In this document: piece by piece, positions 1 through 6,330 of the stretch
Layout of the letters: each line of letters starts with the position of its first letter
Numbering within the stretch: the first letter of the stretch is position 1
Assembly (NCBI GenBank): GCA_003529325.1
Contig: DPVW01000387.1
Span: forward strand, 1 to 8,872
Direction of reading: 5' to 3'
Source: Candidatus Latescibacterota bacterium
GTDB taxonomy: Bacteria > Latescibacterota > UBA2968 > UBA8231
DNA: 8,872 nt
Translations under genes and position numbers: made by a program
The notes under the pieces: model-generated
What the model was told of the DNA's origin: nothing
Seen by the model: only the letters and a program-made list of their open reading frames with translations
Database searches by the model: none

Positions 1-867
1 GCGTGTCGCGCTCGCGTGTTTGAAGGTCGGGCTCTTGAGCACGGTCTGTGTCTCGTAGATGGACCCGCCCTTGAGTGAGGTCGGCAGGGCGAGACGCACC
101 GGCACCTGAGTGACTCGTGGCTGATTGCATGGTTCCCCACGAAGATATCCGCTGCAGAAGGAATCCCAATCGCTGCCCAACAAGGGCCACGAATCATCTG
201 AGGCATACTGAAATAGCAGCAGACGTCGGGGCTTGGGTGAACGATTCGGCAGCGATCCGTGCAGGGCGCGCACGTGGTGGATGGAGATCCCACCAGCGGG
301 CAGTTCCACCTTCTCGGCTGTGGCATCGTCGAAATCGGGGTCCGTCACGGCGCCGACGAAGTGTCCGTCCTGGTGATGATCGAAAATGGGACCCTTGTGC
401 GAACCGGGGATGATGAGCAGGCAACCATTGGCCTCCGTCATCTCGTCGATGCAGATGCCGACGGCGAGCAGGTCATCATTCGTGTGCGGGTAGAACGACC
501 AGTCCTGGTGCCATTCCACAGGGCTGCCCGATTCGGCGCCTTTGATATTGAGTTTGTTGCCGTTGTAGCGCACACCCGTCGTGCCCACCAGCTGCGAGAC
601 GATGTCGAGGACCTTGTCATTGTGCAAAGCCCGCTTGTAGACATCGTGTGAACGCACTGGACTTTTCAGTCGCCGCAGTTTGGGAATTTCGGACGTGTGA
701 TCCGGTTCGAGATCGAAATTGTCGGTGTGTTCGGTGAATTCGCGCGACTGCTCGACGAATTCATCGGTTACCCGCCCCAACTCTTCAACCTCGGAAGGGC
801 TGAAAACACCCGCCACTCCCAGATACCCCTTTTCCCGGTACTGCTCGACCTGGTCCTTCGTCAGCAT
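1..867 (-). CDS. Phytanoyl-CoA dioxygenase (PhyH) family protein, 3' end outside window
   Basis: An open frame of 289 codons runs from ATG at 867 to the window edge without a stop, so the C-terminus is missing. The product looks like a cytoplasmic Fe(II)/2-oxoglutarate-dependent oxygenase that would hydroxylate a small organic substrate using O2 and 2-oxoglutarate. Seen in the sequence: an N-terminal helix typical of the family (about residues 4-40, with the motif REKGYLGV), the iron motif WHQD with His120 and Asp122, the family motif LLIIPGSHKGP at 151-161, the likely distal iron ligand His203 in ALHGS, and Arg214/215 in the place of the 2-oxoglutarate-binding arginine. The start has CAGGA 8-12 nt upstream. 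The gene follows a second PhyH gene after only 29 nt, so the two are probably co-transcribed. The whole catalytic core is present. The substrate is unknown; the family includes phytanoyl-CoA, ectoine and many natural-product hydroxylases. Confidence 0.88.
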   Translation of the reverse strand, partial: MLTKDQVEQYREKGYLGVAGVFSPSEVEELGRVTDEFVEQSREFTEHTDNFDLEPDHTSEIPKLRRLKSPVRSHDVYKRALHNDKVLDIVSQLVGTTGVRYNGNKLNIKGAESGSPVEWHQDWSFYPHTNDDLLAVGICIDEMTEANGCLLIIPGSHKGPIFDHHQDGHFVGAVTDPDFDDATAEKVELPAGGISIHHVRALHGSLPNRSPKPRRLLLFQYASDDSWPLLGSDWDSFCSGYLRGEPCNQPRVTQVPVRLALPTSLKGGSIYETQTVLKSPTFKHASATR

Positions 868-896
868 GTGATCCTGTCCTGAGTGGGATACGTCGG

Positions 897-1640
897 TTAC
901 TTGAGTTGCAGCAACGTCTGGCGTGGTTCACTGAGGCGTCCGGCGAAATCGTCACCAAATACCAGCCCCTGACCGCCCCAGTCAGGCATATAACCAATCG
1001 AATAGCAGAAATATAACGTCCGGCGTGGGCGTCCGGAAGTATTCACCATCGATCCATGGGTCAGCGCCTCGGTGAAGATGATGGCATCCCCAGCTTTGGC
1101 CGGCACCGGTGTCAATGGCGGATTCTCTTCCGGGTGATTTCCCCAGGGCCTGGCAAAATTGCTCTTGTGCGCCCCTGGAATTACAGCGAAACAGCCATCC
1201 TCCGGACCGCAGTCCAGCATGGGGAATACGACCTTCGTCAGGGTCGATACCATCTCACCATTGCGGCAGTGATACTGGCACTTCGGGATGATCGGCGTGC
1301 CGTGCATATGCATCCCGGTAAAACCACCCCCCCAGCGATAGATCGTATAGGTGTGGTTCAACCGATAGGGGCCACCTGTCACGGTCGAAACCGCATCGAG
1401 CACGATGGGAATGTCCATGAGGTCGAGGAACACGTCGTCGCCCTCAAGGATATTCGAGATATACAGATTCTCCTGCGACCTCTCCTGACCAAGACAGAGT
1501 GGCGGTGGATACTCCACCTCCGGCATCTGCTCATAACGGTCGAGGACCGCATTGCAGGCTGTGACGAGTGCCGCATCGACGACGCCTTCAAGGACGAGGT
1601 AACCCTGCAGGTCGAAGAGGTATTTCTGCGTGTCGTTCAT
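897..1640 (-). CDS. PhyH-like dioxygenase with non-canonical iron motif
   Basis: A 247-residue protein of the phytanoyl-CoA dioxygenase superfamily, of usual length for the short bacterial members. Seen: an N-terminal stretch FDLQGYLVLEG (9-19), the conserved block EDGCFAVIPGAHKSNF (147-162), a distal iron-ligand candidate His195 in ALTHGS, and Arg206/207 for 2-oxoglutarate. Where an HxD/E motif is expected the protein reads GMHMHGTP (109-116), so the carboxylate is replaced: His111-Met-His113, or His113-Gly-Thr115. Related proteins in marine bacteria often carry an HGG-like motif here (from memory), so this may be a subfamily trait rather than a defect. Whether it hydroxylates, halogenates or binds another metal cannot be told. 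The ATG at 1640 has GAGGGG 3 nt upstream (GAGG at 5 nt). A terminator hairpin sits just before it and a second PhyH gene follows after 29 nt, suggesting a two-gene operon. Confidence 0.88.
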   Translation of the reverse strand: MNDTQKYLFDLQGYLVLEGVVDAALVTACNAVLDRYEQMPEVEYPPPLCLGQERSQENLYISNILEGDDVFLDLMDIPIVLDAVSTVTGGPYRLNHTYTIYRWGGGFTGMHMHGTPIIPKCQYHCRNGEMVSTLTKVVFPMLDCGPEDGCFAVIPGAHKSNFARPWGNHPEENPPLTPVPAKAGDAIIFTEALTHGSMVNTSGRPRRTLYFCYSIGYMPDWGGQGLVFGDDFAGRLSEPRQTLLQLK

Positions 1641-1660
1641 TCACCCCTCACACGGTATAC

Positions 1661-1698
1661 AAAAACCCTGCCATCCGGGTGGATGACAGGGCCTTTTT
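1661..1698. terminator. Bidirectional intrinsic terminator between csp and phyH genes
   Basis: An 11-bp stem with a single C-A mismatch (1666-1676 with 1681-1691) closes a 4-nt loop GGGT. On the minus strand it is followed directly by TTTTT (1665-1661), and on the plus strand by CCTTTTT (1692-1698). In the minus direction it lies about 30 nt after the cold-shock gene stop codon, the expected place for its terminator. Only 20 nt separate the end of its T-tract from the next start codon, so it may also control readthrough into the dioxygenase genes. Confidence 0.8.
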
Positions 1699-1721
1699 AA
1701 GACTTGGTGCTTCTGGACTGC

Positions 1722-1928
1722 TTAGACGGGCTGCACGCCTTCGGCGGCAGGACCCTTCTGACCTTGAACCAGATCAAACTCCACCTTCTGACCCTCGGCG
1801 AGGGACTTGAAGCCCTCACCACGGATGGCGGAGTGATGGACAAAGACGTCACCGGAATCGGACTCGATGAATCCGAAGCCCTTGGCGTCGTTGAACCACT
1901 TGACGGTTCCAGTCTTGCGCTCAGACAC
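1722..1928 (-). CDS. Cold-shock domain protein (CspA family)
   Basis: A 68-residue single-domain cold-shock protein, the normal length for the family. These proteins bind single-stranded RNA and DNA and act as RNA chaperones in the cytoplasm. Seen: KTGTVKWFN at 5-13, the RNP1 motif KGFGFI at 16-21, the RNP2 motif VFVHHS at 28-33, and the family ending [13 protein letters not shown]. The start is a GTG at 1928, chosen because GGGAGA lies 6 nt upstream (1935-1940) and because the residues then match the usual [12 protein letters not shown] beginning. Longer readings reaching 2024 add residues that no family member has. A leader of up to about 120 nt precedes it and a strong terminator follows. 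Many bacteria have several csp paralogues, so the exact symbol and cold inducibility cannot be assigned. Confidence 0.95.
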   Translation of the reverse strand: MSERKTGTVKWFNDAKGFGFIESDSGDVFVHHSAIRGEGFKSLAEGQKVEFDLVQGQKGPAAEGVQPV

Positions 1929-2056
1929 GGCATTTCTCCCGTGTTTGGTGTGTACGTTGGTCGTCTTCTCACACCGGACTGCACTGAGCCAGAATGGGAG
2001 ACCGCTGCCAACTGAATGAAGCACACGGCCACTTCGGCACGTGCGGAGATTTGGAT

Positions 2057-2062
2057 AATATA
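2057..2062 (-). promoter_or_regulatory. Possible -10 box for the cold-shock gene
   Basis: TATATT on the minus strand, in a short AT-rich island between the sulfatase and csp genes. It would give a leader of roughly 120 nt, and long leaders are common for csp genes. No convincing -35 hexamer is seen at 16-18 nt, so the call rests on the -10 box and position alone. Confidence 0.3.
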
Positions 2063-2126
2063 GTCAACGGGCAAGAGATAGGGAAGTAGATATTTCAACT
2101 AAAAGAAACTTTGTCAGACCGCAGTG

Positions 2127-3476
2127 TCAGGGGCTGACGAATGCCTTGCTGCTGGCTTCCTTCTTGATGGAACGAATCCACTCATTGTGGCGACCGATGA
2201 GATAGGTGGCGATCTCCTTGTTTGAGGAGGCCACATTGTGACGTTCTGCCGGGTCCTGGGCCAGATTGTACAGCGCCAGAGAGTCGTCGCTGACGTCGCC
2301 CAGGATCTTCCAGTTGCCCTCGAGTACAGCCCAGGAATTGTCGTACACCCAGTGCAGTTGTCCATGAGGTGACGGTGCCCCCGCGCTGGCCAGAATACCG
2401 GCCAGGCTGGCACCGTCCAGTTCTCGAGATGGCAGAGCGGCCCCCGTCATGTGGGCAATCGTGGGCAGCAGATCCAGACTGGTCACCGCCTGGTCCCGCA
2501 CCTGTGATGAGGGCACGCGGCCTGGCGCCGACAGCAGACAGGGCACGCGAATGCCGCCCTCTCTAAGGGTGCCCTTGTGGCCGGTGAATGGCGTACTGCG
2601 ACCCCCACCGCCGAAGGTTCGTTCCTCGCGGGAATGGCCATGATCGCTGAGAAACAGCACGATCGTGTCCTGGCGCAGGCCACGATCATCGAGACGGCGC
2701 AGCACCCGGCCGATGTGCTCATCCATCGACGTCAGACTGGCCATCTGATAACGCCGGGCGACATCCGCCACGCCCTGGTATCGATCGAGGAAACGCGCTT
2801 CGGGCTGCAGCGGGTAGTGGGGCTGATTGAGGGGCAGGTAGAGGAAGAATGGTGACGCCTGATTGTCGTCGATGAACCGTTCAGCCTCCCTGGCGACGAT
2901 ATCGGGAAAGTAGACCCCGTCCTCCCGATAAGGTTCAAGATTCCGCCGCAGCACGTGACGATTTGGCCCCCCGTAGTAGAAGAAGTGGGAGTAGTTGTCC
3001 ATGGCGCCGACCTTGAAGCCGAGAAACTCGTCGAAGCCCTGAGCCAGAGGCTCCATCGACTCCGGATGGCCGAGGTGCCACTTGCCAAAACAGCCGGTGC
3101 GATAACCAGCGCCCTTGAGCATCTCGGCGATGGTGACCTCGTCGCCACTCATGCCGTCGCTGGACAGACTGCGGACGAAGTGTCGTCCCGTCATCAGGGC
3201 CGATCGTGATGGAATACAGACGGGGGCATTGACGTAGAACTGGGTAAACCGCAGGCCATCGCCGGCGAGTCCATCGAGGTTCGGCGTGTGCAGATTGGTC
3301 GCCCCGTAGCAGCCCAGGTCGGTGGATCCCTGATCATCGGACAGAATCAGCACGACATTGGGTGGTCGCTGCGCGCCTGCACCGCCCACGAGAAGAGGAC
3401 CGGCCGTCAACGCCGCCGCGGCCTGACCCAATGTCGACAGGCACTGCCGGCGGGACATGAGATCTGCAGGTGGCAA
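2127..3476 (-). CDS. Tat-exported formylglycine-dependent sulfatase (arylsulfatase type)
   Basis: A 449-residue type I sulfatase that would hydrolyse a sulfate ester outside the cytoplasm. Seen in order: a twin-arginine signal with MSRRQCL at 7-13 and a hydrophobic Ala-rich stretch ending at AGAQ (about 36); metal-binding Asp47-Asp48 in LSDDQG; the sulfatase signature CIPSRSALMTGR at 87-98, where Cys87 is the residue converted to formylglycine; GKWHLG (131-136) with Lys132 and His134; QPH (218-220); SDHG (277-280) with Asp278 and His279; and Lys301 in GHKGTLREGG. All catalytic positions expected of the family are present. The start is a TTG at 3476, preceded by AGGAGAG with a spacer of about 4-5 nt. 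An ATG at 3458 gives a shorter Tat signal but has no good ribosome site. Substrate (sulfated polysaccharide, aryl or choline sulfate) is not deducible. An anaerobic or aerobic maturase is not in the window. Confidence 0.94.
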   Translation of the reverse strand: MPPADLMSRRQCLSTLGQAAAALTAGPLLVGGAGAQRPPNVVLILSDDQGSTDLGCYGATNLHTPNLDGLAGDGLRFTQFYVNAPVCIPSRSALMTGRHFVRSLSSDGMSGDEVTIAEMLKGAGYRTGCFGKWHLGHPESMEPLAQGFDEFLGFKVGAMDNYSHFFYYGGPNRHVLRRNLEPYREDGVYFPDIVAREAERFIDDNQASPFFLYLPLNQPHYPLQPEARFLDRYQGVADVARRYQMASLTSMDEHIGRVLRRLDDRGLRQDTIVLFLSDHGHSREERTFGGGGRSTPFTGHKGTLREGGIRVPCLLSAPGRVPSSQVRDQAVTSLDLLPTIAHMTGAALPSRELDGASLAGILASAGAPSPHGQLHWVYDNSWAVLEGNWKILGDVSDDSLALYNLAQDPAERHNVASSNKEIATYLIGRHNEWIRSIKKEASSKAFVSP

Positions 3477-3616
3477 GACGCTCTCCTATTGGCTTCGGGC
3501 TGAGAACAGATTGCCAGTAACATACGGCTTCGGTCTCAGTAGTGTCGTCTTGTGACATTGTGCGACGGATGCAGTAGAGTTAGTGAGCGAAATATCAATA
3601 TCATCGGAGCTTATTA

Positions 3617-4099
3617 ATGAAGTACAACGATCCATCGGTGTCTCGTATCGATGGCGGCTGGAAGGTCGAGATCCTGCAGGAAGGCAAGTCCATTTCACGC
3701 CTCTGGATCGTCGATCATCACATGCGTATCGGTGCCGGTGTCGTCACCATCGCCGGCATCGAGGGCGTGGGCACCGATCGTGAGTATCGCAATCGTGGCC
3801 TCGCAATACAGGTCTTGTGACGCTCTCTGCAGTTAATGCAGGAGCAGGACTATGACGCCTCCGTCCTGTTTGGCATTGCCAACTTCTATCACCGCGTCGG
3901 CTTTGCGACCTGCTTCCCGGAACATGGTGTCGCTATCGACACGCGGGAGGCGGAGCGCGTGCAGACCTCCTTGCGGGGGTTCGGAAGATATGAATGGGAG
4001 AATCAGCAGCGCACGGCATCCGTCGTGCGTCCCCGGGGCTGGCATGGGTTTCCCATGGGGTCCGGTTTTGGCGTCCCCGCTGACACGTCAGACCGGTGA
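3617..4099 (+). pseudogene. GNAT acetyltransferase, interrupted by in-frame TGA and C-terminally truncated
   Basis: One frame encodes a GNAT N-acetyltransferase similar to the Eis-like two-domain family, but a TGA at 3818-3820 splits it. Upstream (67 codons) it has the core strands MRIGAGVVTIAGIEGVGTD and the start of the acetyl-CoA loop, REYRNRGLA. Downstream in the same frame it resumes with the helix RSLQLMQEQDYD and the strand VLFGIANFYHRVGFA, exactly where relatives continue, so this is a single substitution and not an indel. After RTASVVRPRGWHGFPMGSGFGVPAD the frame stops at 4097, whereas relatives continue for a further 150 or more residues (family knowledge, from memory). The ATG at 3617 has GGAG 7 nt upstream, so a 67-residue stub may still be made. 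Two lesions argue for decay. A functional readthrough product or a sequencing error at the TGA is possible but does not explain the lost C-terminus. Confidence 0.75.
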
Positions 4100-4210
4100 G
4101 GGCGCACCACGAAGAGACCGAACCGGTACTACCACCGGAGGGTCCCCCAAAACTGGAAGAAGAGCACGTGTCGGTCGAACTCGATCTTGTGGCCTGACAC
4201 TGCTTAGTTA

Positions 4211-4264
4211 GCAGCACCCAATACAAACACCCGTGGCTCTATTGGCTGCGGGTGTTTGTATTGG
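4211..4264. repeat. Perfect 16-bp inverted repeat with a competing alternative fold
   Basis: Positions 4218-4233 are perfectly complementary to 4249-4264, with a 15-nt loop. A second, exclusive pairing exists: GCAG (4211-4214) plus CCAATA (4218-4223) can pair with TATTGG-CTGC (4240-4249) with a 3-nt bulge. No T-run follows the right arm in either direction, so it is not a classic intrinsic terminator, although it lies between a decayed gene and the next transcription unit. It could be a terminator variant, an attenuator, or a small mobile-repeat remnant. Confidence 0.7.
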
Positions 4265-4341
4265 CATGGCATGATCTTCGCATTCGTGAGACGAAATCAG
4301 CAATTCTCACGCTCCGACTGTCACCTGTTGGAGGCATGGTT

Positions 4342-5109
4342 GTGTCCATCACATCCCACATGGCCCATTTCGGCTCCGCCCTGCTCGACTTCGTCTACCC
4401 ACCCCACTGTCCGACCTGCCAGGCATGGCAGGCCCCCGATGACCGGCTCCCCCTGTGCAGGGCCTGCACCCAGTCGCTTCAGACCACATCCCCGCATCGG
4501 TGCCCACGATGCTCAGCGCCAATCGACGCCCTGGCCGTGAAGGGTAAATCCTGTCCGAACTGTGACCACTGGCAGAAAATTCTCTTCACAGAGGCCCTGG
4601 TGTTGACCGATTTTGTTGGTGTCGCGGCAGACGCCATCCACCACCTCAAATTCGCCGGGTGCAAGCAGATCGGGTCATTTCTCGGTCATCAGATGGGGGC
4701 GAATCCAGACCTGGCACAGAAACTCGGCGGGCTGGACCTATTGGTGCCGGTGCCCCTGCATGCGGCGCGTCAGCGAGAGCGGGGGTTCAACCAGGCTGAA
4801 GAGATCGCCAAAGGCGTTGGGGATGTGCTCGGGATCCCGCTCGATACCGGGTGCGTACGACGCATCCTACCTACTCGACAGCAGGCCCGCTTGCATGTCA
4901 CAGAACGGGCGGCAAATATGGCAGGCGCTTTCATCGCACCAAGGGCCCCCCGCGGCACGCCAAGTTCCATCGGCCTGATGGATGACGTATTAACCACCGG
5001 CGCGACCATGTCGGCATGCGCGGCAGCACTACGGACGAAGAGTTCGGCTCGGATCATCGCCCTCGCCGTGGCCAGTCCTTTTCGGCAGGTTGGGGACACG
5101 CTCCGTTGA
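4342..5109 (+). CDS. comF: ComF family phosphoribosyltransferase-like protein
   Basis: A 255-residue ComF/GntX family protein, cytoplasmic and linked in other bacteria to uptake of transforming DNA or to reuse of nucleotides and gluconate. Seen: an N-terminal zinc-ribbon region with four Cys pairs (CPTC 23-26, CRAC 39-42, CPRC 54-57, CPNC 71-74); the family motif HLKFAGCKQIGSFLG (101-115); VPVPLH (135-140); RERGFNQ (145-151); and the PRPP-binding loop MDDVLTTGAT (213-222) with Asp214-Asp215. The frame is open back to 4252, but that GTG lies inside a hairpin arm. GTG at 4342 is chosen because GGAGG (4330-4334) lies 7 nt before it; ATG at 4336 is too close and ATG at 4360 too far. The gene stops 118 nt before pfk. 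Its role in competence is a family inference only. Confidence 0.88.
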   Translation: MSITSHMAHFGSALLDFVYPPHCPTCQAWQAPDDRLPLCRACTQSLQTTSPHRCPRCSAPIDALAVKGKSCPNCDHWQKILFTEALVLTDFVGVAADAIHHLKFAGCKQIGSFLGHQMGANPDLAQKLGGLDLLVPVPLHAARQRERGFNQAEEIAKGVGDVLGIPLDTGCVRRILPTRQQARLHVTERAANMAGAFIAPRAPRGTPSSIGLMDDVLTTGATMSACAAALRTKSSARIIALAVASPFRQVGDTLR

Positions 5110-5134
5110 CCTAATTCATAGTCCCACGTAGCTT
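5106..5134 (+). promoter_or_regulatory. Possible sigma-70 promoter upstream of pfk
   Basis: TTGACC (5106-5111, overlapping the comF stop codon), a 17-nt spacer and TAGCTT (5129-5134). The -35 box is near consensus, the -10 box matches only three of six positions. It would put transcription start about 85 nt before pfk and place the inverted repeats at 5147-5179 in the leader. Confidence 0.3.
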
Positions 5135-5146
5135 TAGCCCCATTCT

Positions 5147-5179
5147 CCCGGTGCCACGTGGCACCCTTTCCGCACCGGG
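5147..5179. repeat. Two overlapping inverted repeats upstream of pfk
   Basis: GGTGCCACGTGGCACC (5150-5165) is a perfect 16-nt palindrome. CCCGGTGC (5147-5154) is also a perfect inverted repeat of GCACCGGG (5172-5179). The two share the left arm and so cannot form at the same time in RNA. No T-tract follows. The palindrome could be a dimeric regulator site and the pair an RNA switch or a weak comF terminator. Function is not established. Confidence 0.6.
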
Positions 5180-5227
5180 ATTCTTGTAACGACATCGACA
5201 TCATTCCCAGACGGAGAGTGTGCAGTT

Positions 5228-6265
5228 ATGGCCACCAAGACCGTCGGGATCCTCACTGGTGGCGGCGATTGTCCCGGCCTCAATGCCGTCATCCGGGCGG
5301 CCGTCCGCAAGGGGATCTCGCACTACGACTACAGATTTCGCGGTATCCAGAAGGGTTGGAAGGGCATGATGGAGTGCCTGTGGGAACCTCTGGGACACGA
5401 GGAGGTCTCGGGAATCCTGCCCAAGGGCGGCACGATCCTGGGCACGTCCCGCACCAACCCCTACAAGACCGATGACGGTGGCGAGATCGTCATCGAAAAT
5501 ATCAAGCGGATGAAGCTGGACGCACTGATCGCCATCGGTGGTGACGACACCCTGTCCGTTGCCCACAGACTGGCTGAGGGGGGTGCGCCCGTTGTCGGTG
5601 TGCCGAAAACCATTGACAATGACATCTCGAACACCGATTTCACCTTTGGATTCGACACGGCGGTGAACATCGTTACCGAGGCGATCGACCGTATTCACAC
5701 CACGGCGGAGTCGCACAACCGCGTCATGGTCGTCGAGGTCATGGGTCGTCACTCCGGGTGGATCGCGGTACATGCCGGGATCGCCGGTGGTGCCGACCTG
5801 ATCCTGATCCCCGAGCACAAGATGGCGATCGAGGACATCGTCAACACCATCAAGATGCGTCACGAGCGGGGCAAGGACTTCAGTATCGTCGTCGTCGCCG
5901 AAGGGACAACCTTCGACAGCAGCAAACACGTCGTACAGGAATCGGGGACCGATGAATTCGGACATGTGAAGCTGGGTGGTGTGGGGCAACTCGTGAGCGA
6001 CGTCATCGAAAAAGAGACAGGCTTCGAAACGCGTGTGACCGTGTTGGGCCACCTGCAGCGTGGTGGTACGCCGACAGCCTTTGATCGAGTGCTGGGAACG
6101 CGGTATGGCATCGCCGCGGTGGACCTTGTGCAAGCCGAAGACTGGGGCAAGATGGTCGCTCTGCAGGGGAACGAGATCAAGTCGATCCCCCTGGAACAGG
6201 CGATTGGAGATTTGAAGATGGTGGGTGACGAACTGTATGACATCGCCCGGGTTTTCTTTGGCTGA
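5228..6265 (+). CDS. pfp: 6-phosphofructokinase, probably pyrophosphate-dependent
   Basis: A 345-residue phosphofructokinase, phosphorylating fructose 6-phosphate in glycolysis. Seen: GILTGGGDCPGLNAVIR (7-23), GTSRTNP (72-78), GGDDT (104-108), PKTIDND (126-132) with catalytic Asp130, MGRHSGW (172-178), AEG (224-226) and GHLQRGGTPTAFDR (274-287). The two positions that separate ATP from PPi enzymes are Asp107 (Gly in ATP enzymes) and Lys127 (Gly in the E. coli enzyme), both of PPi type, and the length matches the short actinobacterial-type group. This predicts reversible use of pyrophosphate. Some relatives with Lys at the second site use ATP, so the donor needs biochemical proof. The ATG has GGAGAG 9 nt upstream. 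The gene is followed after 65 nt by pgk and then tpiA, a carbon-metabolism cluster. Allosteric sites cannot be judged from this sequence. Confidence 0.93.
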   Translation: MATKTVGILTGGGDCPGLNAVIRAAVRKGISHYDYRFRGIQKGWKGMMECLWEPLGHEEVSGILPKGGTILGTSRTNPYKTDDGGEIVIENIKRMKLDALIAIGGDDTLSVAHRLAEGGAPVVGVPKTIDNDISNTDFTFGFDTAVNIVTEAIDRIHTTAESHNRVMVVEVMGRHSGWIAVHAGIAGGADLILIPEHKMAIEDIVNTIKMRHERGKDFSIVVVAEGTTFDSSKHVVQESGTDEFGHVKLGGVGQLVSDVIEKETGFETRVTVLGHLQRGGTPTAFDRVLGTRYGIAAVDLVQAEDWGKMVALQGNEIKSIPLEQAIGDLKMVGDELYDIARVFFG

Positions 6266-6330
6266 CGTTTTTCAATTGACGCCCCGTCTGGCTCGAAATG
6301 GCAGGCTTGGGGAGAAAGCGCTGACCATCC

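Noticed and set aside
1056..1700. A 214-codon plus-strand frame opposite the PhyH-like gene.
   Set aside because: The minus strand encodes a clear dioxygenase. The plus frame also reads through a terminator hairpin and shows no family motif.
1929..2024. An N-terminal extension of the cold-shock protein.
   Set aside because: The extra 32 residues are not found in the family, and GGGAGA points to the GTG at 1928.
3818..3820. TGA in the GNAT gene as a selenocysteine codon.
   Set aside because: The position is a surface helix of the GNAT fold where Glu or a similar residue is normal, no redox role is known there, and the gene is also truncated, so decay is simpler.
4252..4341. A longer comF beginning at GTG 4252.
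   Set aside because: The codon lies in the arm of a 16-bp hairpin without a ribosome site, and the added 30 residues do not resemble ComF N-termini. GTG 4342 has GGAGG at ideal spacing.
5156..5161. CACGTG as a eukaryotic-type E-box.
   Set aside because: It is merely the centre of a longer bacterial palindrome; gene density and ribosome sites show bacterial DNA.
5201..6133. A 310-codon minus-strand frame opposite pfk.
   Set aside because: It is a shadow of the phosphofructokinase gene, with no domain signal and no plausible ribosome site or neighbours on that strand.
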